This document shows, piece by piece, positions 15,532 through 22,221 of a DNA stretch of 22,221 nucleotides (positions within the stretch are counted from its first letter, which is position 1; every line of letters starts with the position of its first letter). Made by a program: the position numbers and the translations under genes. Source of the DNA: Nitrospiraceae bacterium. GTDB lineage: Bacteria; Nitrospirota; Nitrospiria; Nitrospirales; Nitrospiraceae. The stretch covers positions 1 to 22,221 of the forward strand of contig SXPO01000209.1 in assembly GCA_005793285.1 (NCBI GenBank), in the 5' to 3' direction. Under the pieces are notes generated by a model. It had not been told where the DNA came from. It was given only the letters and a program-made list of their open reading frames with translations, and did no database searches.

Positions 15532-16533
15532 TCAGGAAAGCCCGTCAGGCTGGTACAAGACCACTCGGCTGCCCGAGTTTTCAAACTCAAACGGCACATG
15601 GATCAAATGTTTCAATCGCTCCCGTACTTTCGATTGCAGTTCAGGCCTCACGAACAGCAGCAGGAACCCGCCGCCGCCGGCCCCAAGAATCTTCCCGCCA
15701 ACAGCGCCAGCCCGCATGGCTTCCTCGTACAAGTGGTCGATCTCGGGCGTCGAGACCTTGTCGGAAAGACTTCGCTTGCACAACCAACTTTGATGCAGCA
15801 GTCGGCCAACTTCCTCGATAGGCGTTTTTGTATTCTGCAGGATCTGAATCGCCTCATCGACCATCTCTGTCATGCGATTCAGTTCGTTTCCCCGGTTCTT
15901 GAAGTTCTCAATCTTCGATTTGGCGATCTCTGATGCAATTCTTGAGAAGCCCGTAAAGCACAACATCAAATGCGACTGGAATTCATGCAACCGGTCTTTC
16001 GTCAAAATGATGGGCGAGACCTGGAAGGTATCGTTGGTCTTGAAGTCGATTCGATTGAACCCGCCAAACGCGGCAGTGATCTGATCTTGCGACCCGACAT
16101 TCTCCCTGATGATGTGCTGCTCCATGTGGATCGCTTGCGCGGCAAGATCGTCTTTCGTGATGTACTTCCCCCGCAAGGCCGACAGCGCATGAATCAGTCC
16201 AACAGTAAACGACGAACTGGAGCCCAGCCCGGACCTCGCAGGCAGGTCGCCGTCGTGATGGACTTCAAGCCCCTGCTCGTCGCACCCGGCCCAATCGAGA
16301 ATGGCGCGAACGGCCGGATGTTTGATCTCGCCAACCCGTTGCACATTCTCAATAATCGAATACACGATGCGGTGCTTGTGCTCAAAGAAAGGCGGAAGAT
16401 ATCGGCAACTAATATGACAATACTTGTCGATCGAGGTCGCCAGCACAACCCCGCCATGCTCCTGATACCAGGAGGGATAGTCTGTGCCGCCGCCGAAAAA
16501 CGAAATGCGGAACGGGGTCCTGGTGATGATCAT
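15532..16533 (-). CDS. hddA: HddA-type D-glycero-alpha-D-manno-heptose-7-phosphate kinase (GHMP kinase)
   Basis: GHMP-superfamily kinase of 333 residues. The N-terminus MIITRTPFRISFFGGGTDYP is the HddA-type substrate strand. The ATP-binding glycine/serine loop is PARSGLGSSSSFTVG (98-112), and the third GHMP motif appears as GAVGGKILGAGGGGFLLL near residues 275-292. HddA adds a phosphate at C1 of heptose-7-phosphate on the way to GDP-manno-heptose; HddC in the same operon performs the next activation step. The intermediate steps need GmhA (isomerase) and GmhB (7-phosphatase), neither of which is in the window. The ATG at 16533 lies 47 bases after the radical SAM gene. A fucokinase-like role is less likely because fucokinases are larger. 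Confidence 0.9.
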   Translation of the reverse strand: MIITRTPFRISFFGGGTDYPSWYQEHGGVVLATSIDKYCHISCRYLPPFFEHKHRIVYSIIENVQRVGEIKHPAVRAILDWAGCDEQGLEVHHDGDLPARSGLGSSSSFTVGLIHALSALRGKYITKDDLAAQAIHMEQHIIRENVGSQDQITAAFGGFNRIDFKTNDTFQVSPIILTKDRLHEFQSHLMLCFTGFSRIASEIAKSKIENFKNRGNELNRMTEMVDEAIQILQNTKTPIEEVGRLLHQSWLCKRSLSDKVSTPEIDHLYEEAMRAGAVGGKILGAGGGGFLLLFVRPELQSKVRERLKHLIHVPFEFENSGSRVVLYQPDGLS

Positions 16534-16580
16534 CTCGGCACCCCGTCGCCATATTGCCTGTCCATGAAACGGATCCCTCC

Positions 16581-18140
16581 CTAATCGCCGAGTAGTTTTC
16601 GGCGCAACCGCACTTTAGCCATATCTTCGACATTGGCTCGTTCTTTGTCCCCGAACTTGCTCGCAACCAATTTCAGATACGCGGGATTGGAAAAATACTG
16701 TTGCCACGCCTCATCTCGAAACTTCAGCACCTCCGCCGCGGTGACATACTTTGTGGGGAGCGGCTCGCTGTCGTAGGAGAGAAACGCATAGCCGCTATAG
16801 GTCTCGGGCAACTTCCAGCCCTTCTGCCTGGCCATCTGATACATCGGACTTCCCGGAAGCGCCTGACAGGGGTACATATTGGCCATTTCCGTATTCAGCT
16901 CCAAGGCCAGATCCAACGTTTCCTGCATCGTCGCGATCGTATCGTCCGAGAACCCGAAGATGTAGTTACTGATGATGTTCATGCCGCCGGCCCGCACCTT
17001 CTCGCAGACCGCACGAATATTGACCTCTTGAAAGGAGCCTTTCGACACCTCCTGCCGCACGGCTTGATTTCCGGCTTCGATGCCGAGCGCCAACCAATTG
17101 ATACCGGCCCTCTTGAACAATTCAATATATTCATGGCGCACGGTATCAACTCGCGCATAGGCCCACATCCGCAACCGCAAATCCCGCTCGATGATGTCCT
17201 GCAAGAGCGGCTCATAATATTTGCGATTCAAGAAAAACATTTCGTCGCTGATGCGAATGGTTTCCACTCCCATCTTCGCAAGCGCTTCCAACTCGCCCGC
17301 AATCAGCTTGGAGCTCCAGAACCGCATCCCGCGGGACTGCGAGGCATCGACCCCGTTCGCGTTGTCTGTGCGATTAACGATGTTGATCATGCAGAAATCG
17401 CACGCGAAGGTACACCCTAGCGACGTATAAATCGATGCGAAGGGAGTACGCTTGTCATGATCGAACTCCGCATGCCAAAAATGCGCCCGATACAAATCGA
17501 GCGGACGAGACCGGTACGGCAAGAGATCCCAGGCGTAGCCCGGCATATCGATATCCATACGATCTTGCGGCACCACCGACTGCGGCTCGTTCAAAATCGG
17601 ATGCCGCTCCCCTGATTGGCCGACGGACTTATACCCGACCCCTCGCACGGCTCTTAACCCGGAGCGCAGATCGGTGCGCAGGAGATTCTGCAGGGCATAC
17701 ACGCCTTCATTCAATAAGACAAAATCCACGAAAGGAAGTTGCAGCACCTCAAGTGGCAAGGCACTGGTATGCGAGCCAGTGAAGCAAACAGGAAATTCAG
17801 GATGCTGCTGCTTAAGTTCACTCGCAAGGGCACTCGCCCCGATCATTCCCGTCGTCCCGGAGTTCGGATTTTGCCCATACACCACAAAGACAACCAGCCG
17901 AGGATTGGCGCTATGAATTCGGCTCACCGCATCAGGCAGCGATAACTTCTCCGCATCACAATCCAGAATCGCTACGCCGAAATCCTTCGCGCGGCAGGCC
18001 TGCGCCAGCAACAAGGCCCAGGTGGGCGGCTCAATGGCCGAATAGGTCTTCGCCAATCCTTGATAGGCCTGCAAGGATGAATCGGCATTGACGAAGAGCA
18101 CATCCAGCCTTCGGGAAGGCATGCGCGGTGTGGCTATCAA
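16581..18140 (-). CDS. B12-domain-type radical SAM protein of unknown reaction
   Basis: Class B-like radical SAM enzyme of 519 residues. The N-terminal 200 residues resemble the cobalamin-binding fold of this group (LDVLFVNADSSL, later DFVLLNEGVYALQNLL), but I see no D-x-H-x-x-G cobalamin motif. The iron-sulfur cluster motif is C-x3-C-x2-C in SLGCTFACDFCMI (codons 17392-17414), followed by ISDEMFFLNRKYYEPLL and NWLALGIEAGNQAVRQEVSKG typical of the TIM barrel. I chose a TTG at 18140 because AGAGGAGAGG lies eight bases upstream; an ATG at 18122 has no ribosome site, and one at 18215 adds unconserved residues. The 127 bases to the preceding gene are the largest gap in the window and could hold a promoter, though none is clear. 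It may methylate or rearrange the heptose-derived sugar. Confidence 0.82.
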   Translation of the reverse strand: MIATPRMPSRRLDVLFVNADSSLQAYQGLAKTYSAIEPPTWALLLAQACRAKDFGVAILDCDAEKLSLPDAVSRIHSANPRLVVFVVYGQNPNSGTTGMIGASALASELKQQHPEFPVCFTGSHTSALPLEVLQLPFVDFVLLNEGVYALQNLLRTDLRSGLRAVRGVGYKSVGQSGERHPILNEPQSVVPQDRMDIDMPGYAWDLLPYRSRPLDLYRAHFWHAEFDHDKRTPFASIYTSLGCTFACDFCMINIVNRTDNANGVDASQSRGMRFWSSKLIAGELEALAKMGVETIRISDEMFFLNRKYYEPLLQDIIERDLRLRMWAYARVDTVRHEYIELFKRAGINWLALGIEAGNQAVRQEVSKGSFQEVNIRAVCEKVRAGGMNIISNYIFGFSDDTIATMQETLDLALELNTEMANMYPCQALPGSPMYQMARQKGWKLPETYSGYAFLSYDSEPLPTKYVTAAEVLKFRDEAWQQYFSNPAYLKLVASKFGDKERANVEDMAKVRLRRKLLGD

Positions 18141-18148
18141 TATCCTTA

Positions 18149-18158
18149 CCTCTCCTCT
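18149..18158 (-). promoter_or_regulatory. Strong ribosome binding site deciding a TTG start
   Basis: The coding strand reads AGAGGAGAGG, ending eight bases before the TTG at 18140. Neither ATG candidate of the radical SAM gene (18122 or 18215) has a comparable site. Confidence 0.6.
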
Positions 18159-18267
18159 GATTTTTTCAGAAAAAACTTGACTGCGAATGCTCCGCACATC
18201 ATGCCAGGCAGCCAATCAAACGGCAACAACAGAACAACGCACAAGCCAGGGATCAACCAGCCTCCGC

Positions 18268-19218
18268 TCAACTGAATATTCGTTCCTTGATCTTCAACGC
18301 GAGAGCATACGGATCGACTCGGAGCAGACGGGAGCGGAGCAACCGATGCCGCCAGATGTCTCTCCTCAGTGAAGAGAGCTCGTGCGGCGCAATTTGCCCT
18401 ATCACCTGCGAACGGCCATTGCGAAACTGATGCACCGTACTTCCGTTGAGAATATTCTTCCCGTACTCTTTCACAGCCTTGAAGTAGGCGGCCTGTCCAG
18501 GCTTCTCAACATTACTTAAGCGTTGGCTGCGCTGATCATGATGCGTACGGCCGAAATTGGCGACCGCAGGAATAAAATATGGATTATATCCCTGTGTAAA
18601 AAACTTATACATGAACCCAAGATGAGGACAGACCCGAAACCAATCACTCGATTGTCCATCAGGGAACCACTGCTTAATCACCTCGCTCCTCACACAATAG
18701 TTCCCCTCGGGCAAGGGGAACCCGCTGGCGAGCCAGAACGCGAAAAAATCCCGTTTTTGCGGAGGGGGATCAGCGAAAAAATCCTGAAAGGAGACGTTCA
18801 ACAGATCCCCCTCTTCGGACATCGTTTGGGCAAATCCCCATACCAACGACACCTCATCATCCTTCTCAAGAATATCGACGCACTTATTGAACCAATTCAG
18901 ATCAAGAAACCCATCCGAGACACAGCATTGAATGATGTACCGTCCCCTTGCCATGGCCAAGGCCTTTCGGTAAGCCTCCACGACATGGTCGTCCCGCTCA
19001 GATATCCACCGGAGATGAGGGAACTCCTTAAGGATCTCCACTGTGCCATCCATCGACCCCCCGTCAACCACAATGTGCTCGAAGCTTCGGAAGGTCTGCG
19101 CTGCCACACTCTCGATCGTTTGTCTCAGAAAACGGCCATGATTGAGCGACGGCGTCACAACCGAGATCATCGGCTGCGCAACATCCCGCAGATCCTCACC
19201 AACCTTACCCTGCATCAT
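18268..19218 (-). CDS. Glycosyltransferase family 2 with an atypical metal motif
   Basis: GT-A glycosyltransferase of 316 residues. It has MISVVTPSLNHGRFLRQTIE, VVDGGSMDGTVEIL and a basic/aromatic C-terminal region. Where most GT2 enzymes have an Asp-x-Asp or Asp-Asp, this one reads CCVSDGFLD, with a single Asp at the usual place; many related WcaA-like enzymes have a similar SDD. The stretch GNYCVRSEVIKQWFPD is typical of the acceptor-side region. The ATG at 19218 has no convincing ribosome site, and an internal ATG at 19170, just before ISVVTPSLN, is a reasonable alternative. It follows the neighbouring GT2 gene by 73 bases. Sugar specificity is unknown. Confidence 0.88.
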   Translation of the reverse strand: MMQGKVGEDLRDVAQPMISVVTPSLNHGRFLRQTIESVAAQTFRSFEHIVVDGGSMDGTVEILKEFPHLRWISERDDHVVEAYRKALAMARGRYIIQCCVSDGFLDLNWFNKCVDILEKDDEVSLVWGFAQTMSEEGDLLNVSFQDFFADPPPQKRDFFAFWLASGFPLPEGNYCVRSEVIKQWFPDGQSSDWFRVCPHLGFMYKFFTQGYNPYFIPAVANFGRTHHDQRSQRLSNVEKPGQAAYFKAVKEYGKNILNGSTVHQFRNGRSQVIGQIAPHELSSLRRDIWRHRLLRSRLLRVDPYALALKIKERIFS

Positions 19219-19291
19219 AACGTGAGAGTACAGAGGATGATCACAGTAAGCCCTTGTTCACCTCTCTCCATCGACAAAACGGCTCTTCGCA

Positions 19292-20311
19292 CTATGGCTG
19301 CTCCTTGCCCACATCGTTTTTTCCGACTGGATCATACCCCGCCGCACGGAGCGCGGTGGAACGTTTCTCAAAATGAACATCTTTCTTGCGCGGAGGCCCC
19401 TCTCTCAGCCGGAGCAGGACCAGGACCCGGCCAATCAATGCTCGCAACCGAAGCACGGTGATCGTAACCAAAAACGTATAGTAGGCCCGAACCTGCAAGG
19501 CGCATTTCACGGGCCAGCTCAATCGAGCTCCCTGCACAACCTGAATAATCTTTTGAACGAAGCGCCATTGATGCTGGACGAAAAACCACCACGCGTGAAA
19601 AACCGATTTCCCCTTGGGACTGCCACTCGCCAACGAAGGGTCATACCCTCGATACTTATTACGGTAAAAGAAAAGAACCTCGTCAATCGCGTGAACCTTG
19701 GTCTGCACCATCAGTTTGATGAGGAACAAATTATCCACATCGGCGATCGTTTCATCGAACGTGTCGAACGGCAAGGCGCCCAGGTACGCTTCGCTCCGGT
19801 AGAGACCGAAGATCGTCGGGACAACCCGACGCTGCCCGAGGTAGCGCCACACATTCGCCAAGGGTGAATCGCCGCGCGCATAGAGGTTTCGCCTGGCCAG
19901 TAGCCGTTGCGTTCCACATTCCCCCTCCACATCTACATAATAGGCATTGGGAAACACCAACCCTACGTCGGGATGCAGCTGAAGATACTTCACCAGAACA
20001 CTGAGAAAGTTCGGCATCCAAAGATCATCATCACAGGCAATCATGCAGAATTCGCCGTCAATGAATGTGGCGAGATGGTTTGCGGCGGCATGGGAAATGC
20101 GATTAACCGTATCCAGCACATATCGCACTCGCGGGTCGCGGCATGCGTAAGCCCGGCAAATCTCCGCAGTTCGATCCGTCGACTGATTGTCAAGAATCAC
20201 AATCTCGAAATGCTGATAATCTTGTGCCAGCAAGGAATCCAGCGCCAACTGCAGGAACAGCTCACCGTTGAGAACCGGCACCATAATGGTGACAAGCCCC
20301 GGCGTCTTCAT
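19292..20311 (-). CDS. Glycosyltransferase family 2 (GT-A fold)
   Basis: GT-A enzyme of 339 residues. It opens with VTIMVPVLNGELFLQLALDS, has ILDNQSTDRTAEICRAY with Asp41, and the metal-binding acidic run CDDDLW (Asp94-96). The region DETIADVDNLFLIKLM likely forms the acceptor side. Near the C-terminus a hydrophobic basic stretch (FLVTITVLRLRALIGRVLVLL) suggests membrane association. The ATG at 20311 overlaps the flippase stop as ATGA with GGTGGTGAGAGG just upstream; a longer in-frame reading from 20761 lies wholly inside the flippase gene in another frame and is rejected. Donor sugar is unknown. Confidence 0.92.
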   Translation of the reverse strand: MKTPGLVTIMVPVLNGELFLQLALDSLLAQDYQHFEIVILDNQSTDRTAEICRAYACRDPRVRYVLDTVNRISHAAANHLATFIDGEFCMIACDDDLWMPNFLSVLVKYLQLHPDVGLVFPNAYYVDVEGECGTQRLLARRNLYARGDSPLANVWRYLGQRRVVPTIFGLYRSEAYLGALPFDTFDETIADVDNLFLIKLMVQTKVHAIDEVLFFYRNKYRGYDPSLASGSPKGKSVFHAWWFFVQHQWRFVQKIIQVVQGARLSWPVKCALQVRAYYTFLVTITVLRLRALIGRVLVLLRLREGPPRKKDVHFEKRSTALRAAGYDPVGKNDVGKEQP

Positions 20312-21774
20312 AAGCCTCTCACCACCGTTGAGCGCACCTCGCGAAGCCATTCTTTCGCCATGACATACTGGAGCAGCACCATCACCAGGCCTGAGATCAC
20401 CAACGCGACCACGGCCTTGCTCTCGGATAGCACGCCAAACCCCACACCCATCACCCGTCCCAGGAGACAAAGTGGAATGCCAAACGCTACCGCACACAAA
20501 ATCCGTCGGACAGGCCACGCAACTGGCAGGGCACGACGGCTGATAGGGACGACTACGGCAAACACGGCCACGCCGGCTGTCAAAAGCGCCAACGCTGTCC
20601 CCACCAACGGTTCGTAGGGGGCCAGAACGTATACCATTGTCGGCGCGACGAGCGCGCCAACCACAACAGGCAAGACGTTCACGGTCATATCGACCTTCGC
20701 CAAACCCAGCTGGTGCAGCGTAGACGAAATGGCCCGAAAGGTCTCGGTCAAGGCAGGCCATATAAGAACCGGCGCGATTATCTGAAACTGCTCACCTAAG
20801 AGGAGCTTCACCATGAATGCTGCATTTCCAACCAAAAATGCGCCAAAGAGAATGACGGCTGGGATGTAAGCCGCGGCATAGGCATTCCATGCCCGCGCCA
20901 TCCCCTCCCTGCTTTGCCCCTTGAGCGCTCGATACAACGTCGGGCTGTAAAACTCGTTGAATAGGGTTTCAAACGTCTGCATGGGAACGGAGCAAATCAT
21001 ATAACCGGCCGCAAACAACCCAACCGTTGCAATGTCGGCGACCCAGGTGAGAACGAACCGATAGCTTTGCGACTGGATCCACCACAAGATGAAGACCATC
21101 GTTTGCGGCCACACAAACATGAACACCGTCCACCCATCGAAAGGGAGCACCCCTGGCCCATCAGATAAACGAGCAGGAGCAGCCACTCTGGCATACCGAT
21201 CCAAGAGCACATAGGAGAGGGAGGAAAGAAGAAATCCGCAAAAGATTCCAAACAACCACGTTTCCGGGCTTGCTGCGCCATTCGAATACCCTACCGCCAA
21301 GGCCAGCCCCCCCCATGCCGCAACGTTCCCGAACAGGCTGTACAGAAACCGGTGGCCCATCAGATTCAGCCCTGAGGTCCCCAATGAATGAAGTGAAAAT
21401 CCCAGCGTATAGAGCGCCACCAATCCTCCAACCCAAGCCGCCCCAACACCCGCAACGATCATCAACTGGCTCTGGATCGCCCATGCAACAAAACCAAGAG
21501 CCGGCGCGACAGCCAGAACGACGAGAAGGTATGAGCCAAGCCTTCGGCTCAAGGTTCCACCATCCATCCAATCCAGACAGCCTCGACCGATATACGCCGC
21601 TACGGGGGTCAGGATGGCTGAGGTCCCTAAGATCGCAAGACTCATCAGTTGGTTCATGCTACCGACATCGCTCGGTGACAACAGAGTCGTCGCGGTCTTG
21701 ATCGTGACAAGGCCCGCGAGAACCTGGAGTCCTCGTCCAAGACTGAGAATAAGGAGATCCTGAAATGATGTCAT
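20308..21774 (-). CDS. wzx: Wzx-type lipid-linked repeat-unit flippase (MOP/PST superfamily)
   Basis: Membrane protein of 488 residues with about twelve or more hydrophobic segments along its length, such as LLVVLAVAPALGFVAW, AAWVGGLVALYTLGFSL and LLTAGVAVFAVVVPI, separated by short charged loops. The N-terminus SLGRGLQVLAGLVTIKTATT and the loop SPSDVGSMNQLMSL have the pattern of polysaccharide transporters of the Wzx/PST group. It would flip undecaprenyl-diphosphate-linked repeat units across the inner membrane. The ATG at 21774 has GGATGG seven bases upstream and lies 18 bases after the Nudix stop. The symbol is by role; Wzx proteins are too divergent to name from sequence alone. Confidence 0.85.
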   Translation of the reverse strand: MTSFQDLLILSLGRGLQVLAGLVTIKTATTLLSPSDVGSMNQLMSLAILGTSAILTPVAAYIGRGCLDWMDGGTLSRRLGSYLLVVLAVAPALGFVAWAIQSQLMIVAGVGAAWVGGLVALYTLGFSLHSLGTSGLNLMGHRFLYSLFGNVAAWGGLALAVGYSNGAASPETWLFGIFCGFLLSSLSYVLLDRYARVAAPARLSDGPGVLPFDGWTVFMFVWPQTMVFILWWIQSQSYRFVLTWVADIATVGLFAAGYMICSVPMQTFETLFNEFYSPTLYRALKGQSREGMARAWNAYAAAYIPAVILFGAFLVGNAAFMVKLLLGEQFQIIAPVLIWPALTETFRAISSTLHQLGLAKVDMTVNVLPVVVGALVAPTMVYVLAPYEPLVGTALALLTAGVAVFAVVVPISRRALPVAWPVRRILCAVAFGIPLCLLGRVMGVGFGVLSESKAVVALVISGLVMVLLQYVMAKEWLREVRSTVVRGL

Positions 21775-21792
21775 TACGAGTCCATCCTAGCC

Positions 21793-22218
21793 CTAGTGCA
21801 GAACTCCGCGCTGGCCTGCAAATGCGTCGGCAATCGGTTGCCGCGCCGGAGGCACAATCTCTTCAGGCAATTGAGCCGGAGTAAAAAACCGCACCTCTTC
21901 ACTCTCATGACTACACAGAAGACTGCCGGACAGGACTCGCGCACCGACGATGACGTCGATCAATTGGACAACATCGCCATTGTCCGGATAGGTCACGATG
22001 CGGCCACGAGGGTCTGAATACACGCCGATAAGGTGCGTAACCTCTACCGCCAGCCCCGTTTCCTCACGCACCTCCCGTACGGCAGCCTCAACGAGCGACT
22101 CCCCCGGCTCGACCTTGCCACCGGGCAATCCCCACCATCCACAATCACGTCGCTTTTCTAGCAGAATCGCATCTCCGGACCCACGAATGACCACTCCCAC
22201 CCCTACCCGCACACCCAT
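21793..22218 (-). CDS. Nudix hydrolase
   Basis: Small hydrolase of 141 residues as read from the ATG at 22218, three bases inside the right edge; a longer N-terminus beyond the edge cannot be excluded. The Nudix box is complete: G-x5-E-x7-R-E-U-x-E-E-x-G-U at residues 34-56 (GKVEPGE then REVREETGL), coordinating the metal. The N-terminal RVGVGVVIRG strand and WWGLPGG before the box are typical. Nudix enzymes cleave nucleoside diphosphates linked to another group. Next to a GDP-sugar locus a GDP-sugar or housekeeping role are both possible, and nothing in the sequence decides. The box lies in the same direction as the locus and 18 bases before the flippase, so it is probably co-transcribed. 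Confidence 0.88.
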   Translation of the reverse strand: MGVRVGVGVVIRGSGDAILLEKRRDCGWWGLPGGKVEPGESLVEAAVREVREETGLAVEVTHLIGVYSDPRGRIVTYPDNGDVVQLIDVIVGARVLSGSLLCSHESEEVRFFTPAQLPEEIVPPARQPIADAFAGQRGVLH

Positions 22219-22221
22219 CCC

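Noticed and set aside
18161..18175. T6-CAG-A6 inverted repeat before the radical SAM gene
   Set aside because: The stem is only A-T pairs with a three-base loop and no following T-run context for a terminator; it is probably chance.
18523..19461. Long plus-strand open frame of 312 codons
   Set aside because: It lies opposite a clear GT2 gene and has no recognisable domain, so it is a shadow.
20312..20761. Extension of the GT2 frame upstream to 20761
   Set aside because: The added 150 residues overlap the flippase gene in another frame, and the ATG at 20311 has a good ribosome site and an ATGA overlap.
1..22221. Mobile elements, CRISPR arrays, tRNA or rRNA genes
   Set aside because: I found no transposase or integrase motif, no regular direct repeats and no RNA-gene sequence on either strand by eye.

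Overview
This window is one dense polysaccharide (O-antigen or capsule type) biosynthesis locus. Every gene I can support reads on the minus strand, so transcription runs from the right end (22221) to the left end (1). Genes are packed with 4-base ATGA overlaps or short gaps, and no gene-free stretch exceeds 130 bases. A Wzx-type flippase, a WbpL-type lipid-linked sugar-phosphate transferase and a polymerase/ligase-like membrane protein point to a Gram-negative bacterium using Wzx/Wzy-type export. G+C looks to be in the mid-50s percent. The lineage cannot be fixed from the sequence; a Nitrospira-like bacterium is only a weak guess. I saw no tRNA, rRNA, CRISPR array, insertion sequence or convincing terminator.

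Layout in transcription order. (1) 22218-18268: Nudix hydrolase, Wzx flippase and two GT2 glycosyltransferases. (2) 18140-10422, the most unusual part: a radical SAM protein, HddA-type heptose-7-phosphate kinase, Fcl-like epimerase/reductase, a very short two-subunit thiamine-diphosphate (TPP) enzyme, a ColD-type PLP 3-dehydratase in which His replaces the catalytic Lys, HddC-type heptose-1-phosphate guanylyltransferase, and an SDR resembling the Campylobacter jejuni GDP-heptose 4-oxidase Cj1427. (3) 10365-9228: an acyltransferase-3 gene broken by a one-base frameshift in a G7 tract. (4) 9177-5552: a DUF268-like protein, a SAM methyltransferase, a CgeB-like glycosyltransferase and a GT2 enzyme. 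(5) 5524-1: an AsnB-type amidotransferase, a GT4 glycosyltransferase, a WbpV-like SDR, the WbpL-like initiating transferase and the start of an O-antigen ligase/polymerase.

How they may work together. The WbpV-like and WbpL-like pair would make and load the first sugar, probably an N-acetyl-6-deoxyhexosamine, onto undecaprenyl phosphate. The GT4, GT2 and CgeB-like enzymes extend the unit, methyl-, acyl- and amidotransferases decorate it, and the flippase and polymerase/ligase export and assemble it. Region 2 reads as a dedicated nucleotide-sugar pathway: GDP-manno-heptose is made by HddA and HddC, oxidised at C4, stripped of the C3 hydroxyl by the ColD-like enzyme, then possibly given a carbon branch by the TPP enzyme and finished by the Fcl-like reductase. 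I know of no characterised pathway with this exact combination. It is my candidate for the undescribed system and remains inference.
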